NCBI RefSeq assembly: GCF_003019255.1
Contig: NZ_CP027846.1
Coordinates: 744,001 to 808,000, forward strand
DNA: 64,000 bases
From: Staphylococcus kloosii
GTDB taxonomy: Bacteria > Bacillota > Bacilli > Staphylococcales > Staphylococcaceae
Direction: 5' to 3'
Made by a program: the position numbers and the translations under genes. Below, piece after piece: positions 62,612 through 64,000 of this stretch. Numbering within the stretch: the stretch's first letter is position 1; each line of letters opens with the position of its first letter. A model generated the notes under the pieces. It was not told where the DNA came from, searched no databases, and saw nothing but the letters and a program-made list of their open reading frames with translations.

Positions 62612-62652
62612 GAGAATAGGTGACACAATAACAGTGTCACCACGCTATTCTC
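62612..62652 (+). promoter_or_regulatory. Strong hairpin without T-run between gntK and gntP
   Basis: GAGAATAG and GGTGACAC pair with GTGTCACC and CTATTCTC (62612–62626 with 62634–62652, short ACG bulge, loop AATAACA). There is no U tract, so it looks like an mRNA stabiliser or processing site rather than a terminator. Confidence 0.5.
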
Positions 62653-62685
62653 ATTAAGTTAGCAACAAATTTTTTTGGGAGTAAA

Positions 62686-62699
62686 AGAAAGCGTTAACA
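62686..62699. promoter_or_regulatory. cre site upstream of gntP
   Basis: AGAAAGCGTTAACA matches the cre consensus at 13 of 14 positions, 43 bases before the gntP start; implies CcpA control of gluconate uptake. Confidence 0.6.
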
Positions 62700-62741
62700 A
62701 TTATAGAAAAAATAAATCGTTCTTCGAGAGGGGATTAACTT

Positions 62742-64000
62742 ATGTTTGAAACTATATGGCCACTTATTACCGTGGTAATTGGTATTGTATTTTTACTTGT
62801 ACTTATTATCTTTTTGAAATTAAATACATTTATTTCTTTAATTATTACATCAATAGTTACAGCAATATTATTAGGTATGCCACTAGATAAAATACTCGAT
62901 ACAGTGGAAAAAGGAATGGGCAGCACACTCGGTCACATCGCTTTAATTTTTGGCTTGGGCGCAATTTTAGGTAAATTACTAGCAGATGGTGGCGGTGCAA
63001 CTAGAATCGCTGATACATTAATTAATAAATTCGGACAAAAACATGTGCAATGGGCAATGCTAATTGCGGCATTCATTGTCGGTATTGCGTTATTCTTCGA
63101 AGTTGGATTAGTACTCTTAATTCCATTAGTGTTTACAATTGCCAAACGCGCTAATGTTTCTCAATTAAAACTTGGTTTACCAATGGTGACAGCACTTTCT
63201 GTTACACATGGTTTCCTACCACCACATCCAGGACCAGTTGTTATTGCTAAAGAATTACATGCAAACCTAGGTCATGTATTGTTATACGGTATTATTATTG
63301 CTATACCAGTAACGATTATTGCAGGACCAATTTTCAATAAAATGGCACAAAAACTTACACCTACTGCATATACAAGAGAAGGGGATATCTCAGCTTTAGG
63401 TGCACAACGAGAATTTAAAGTCAGTGAAATGCCAAGTTTCTTTATGAGTTTGATCACAGCTGTATTACCTGTGATTTTAATGTTAATTTCAACGATAGTA
63501 CAGTTAGTAACAGGACATGAAAAAGCTACAAATGGCTTTGAAGGTTTCATTTACTTTATAGGAACAGCAGGTACTGCTATGTTAGTTGCAGTTATCTTTG
63601 CAATGTTCTCAATGGGCGTTAAACAAGGGCGAAAAAATTCAGAAATTATGGATTCAGTATCAAATGCTATCTATCCAATCGGTATGATGATCTTAATCAT
63701 TGGTGGTGGCGGTACATTTAAAGAAGTACTTATTGATGGCGGTGTAGGTGATACAATTGCACACTTATTCAAAGGTACAGAAATGTCACCAATATTATTA
63801 GCATGGATTGTAGCGTCAGTATTGCGTATTGCATTAGGTTCAGCTACAGTTGCAGCAATCTCTACGACAGGAATCGTATTACCATTGTTACAACATTCAG
63901 ACGTTAATATAGCACTCGTCGTATTAGCTATTGGTGCCGGAAGTGTTATCTTGTCACATGTTAATGATGCAGGATTTTGGATGTTTAAAGAGTATTTTGG
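62742..64000 (+). CDS. gntP: Gluconate permease GntP, 3' end cut off
   Basis: At least 419 residues of a GntP-family gluconate:H+ symporter; the frame stays open to the window end. Hydrophobic helices fill the sequence. Family motifs include HIALIFGLGAILGKLLADGG, FFEVGLVLLIPLVF, THGFLPPHPGPVVIA and, near the cut, SHVNDAGFWMFKEYF. ATG with RBS GAGAGGGG. Third gene of the gnt cluster; the usual end of the family (about 448 residues) lies just beyond the window. Confidence 0.93.
   Translation, partial: MFETIWPLITVVIGIVFLLVLIIFLKLNTFISLIITSIVTAILLGMPLDKILDTVEKGMGSTLGHIALIFGLGAILGKLLADGGGATRIADTLINKFGQKHVQWAMLIAAFIVGIALFFEVGLVLLIPLVFTIAKRANVSQLKLGLPMVTALSVTHGFLPPHPGPVVIAKELHANLGHVLLYGIIIAIPVTIIAGPIFNKMAQKLTPTAYTREGDISALGAQREFKVSEMPSFFMSLITAVLPVILMLISTIVQLVTGHEKATNGFEGFIYFIGTAGTAMLVAVIFAMFSMGVKQGRKNSEIMDSVSNAIYPIGMMILIIGGGGTFKEVLIDGGVGDTIAHLFKGTEMSPILLAWIVASVLRIALGSATVAAISTTGIVLPLLQHSDVNIALVVLAIGAGSVILSHVNDAGFWMFKEYF

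Noticed and set aside
1..64000. Mobile elements, prophage, CRISPR, tRNA or rRNA
   Set aside because: No transposase, integrase, phage structural gene, regularly spaced short repeats with spacers, or recognisable tRNA/rRNA sequence was seen; the tandem repeat at 51.8 kb has only 2–3 long units and is not CRISPR-like.

Overview
The window is chromosomal DNA of a low-GC Gram-positive bacterium, almost certainly a Staphylococcus. Support comes from the cidABC–ptsG arrangement, the tarIJL–tarS wall teichoic acid genes, a class A sortase (LITC motif), the mhq quinone-detoxification operon, relP, ddh, a class III fbp and gntRKP. Many of these resemble, in sequence and from memory of gene order, the S. 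aureus chromosome between gntRKP and cidABC. The teichoic acid genes, the sialic acid genes and the second dioxygenase in the mhq operon suggest another, probably coagulase-negative, species; I cannot name it from the sequence alone. I found no rRNA, tRNA, CRISPR array, prophage or insertion sequence.

Layout. 0–6.7 kb: end of cidA, cidB, cidC (pyruvate oxidase with its own promoter), a YfcC-type carrier and a glucose PTS gene (ptsG) behind a GlcT-type antiterminator/terminator leader. 6.8–12.9 kb: small metabolic and housekeeping-type genes (VOC, hot-dog thioesterase, thioredoxin-like, GNAT, two alpha/beta hydrolases, an M20 peptidase) and a small unknown membrane protein. 13–18.5 kb: tarI-tarJ-tarL-tarS, which make poly-ribitol-phosphate wall teichoic acid and decorate it with beta-GlcNAc. 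18.5–22.9 kb: a large AraC regulator, a HAD hydrolase, a GNAT and sortase A.

22.9–30.8 kb is a sialic acid/amino-sugar catabolic island: nanE (-), nanR (+), a glucose-family PTS EIICB plus nagB (+), nanK (-), nanA and nanT (+). Sialic acid enters by NanT, is cleaved by NanA to ManNAc and pyruvate, phosphorylated by NanK, epimerised by NanE to GlcNAc-6-P; NagB works after deacetylation, but no nagA lies here. All three promoter regions carry the same 15-bp inverted repeat TGAAAA-N3-TTTTCA, which I propose as the NanR operator; a cre site also sits on the nanA promoter.

30.8–45.9 kb: redox enzymes (NQO-like, nitroreductase, D-lactate dehydrogenase), a heterodimeric ABC exporter with one degenerate ATP site, a zinc-binding lipoprotein, an aldehyde dehydrogenase and the MhqR-controlled operon with two palindromic operators. 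45.9–56 kb: fbp, putP, an ABC-2 transporter, a tandem ~177-bp repeat, a DedA protein, an MFS transporter with a perfect cre, a small monooxygenase and acetolactate decarboxylase. 56–64 kb: an FUSC membrane protein, a DUF2188 protein, PaiB, RelP and the gluconate genes gntR-gntK-gntP (gntP cut by the window end).

Together the genes deal with carbon overflow (pyruvate oxidase, lactate, acetoin), carbon-source choice (PTS, sialic acid, gluconate, several cre sites), cell wall decoration and electrophile stress. The sequence looks like ordinary core staphylococcal chromosome. The most unusual points are the sialic acid island with a co-regulated PTS, an apparent ATT start codon, the 177-bp tandem repeat and several structured intergenic RNAs.
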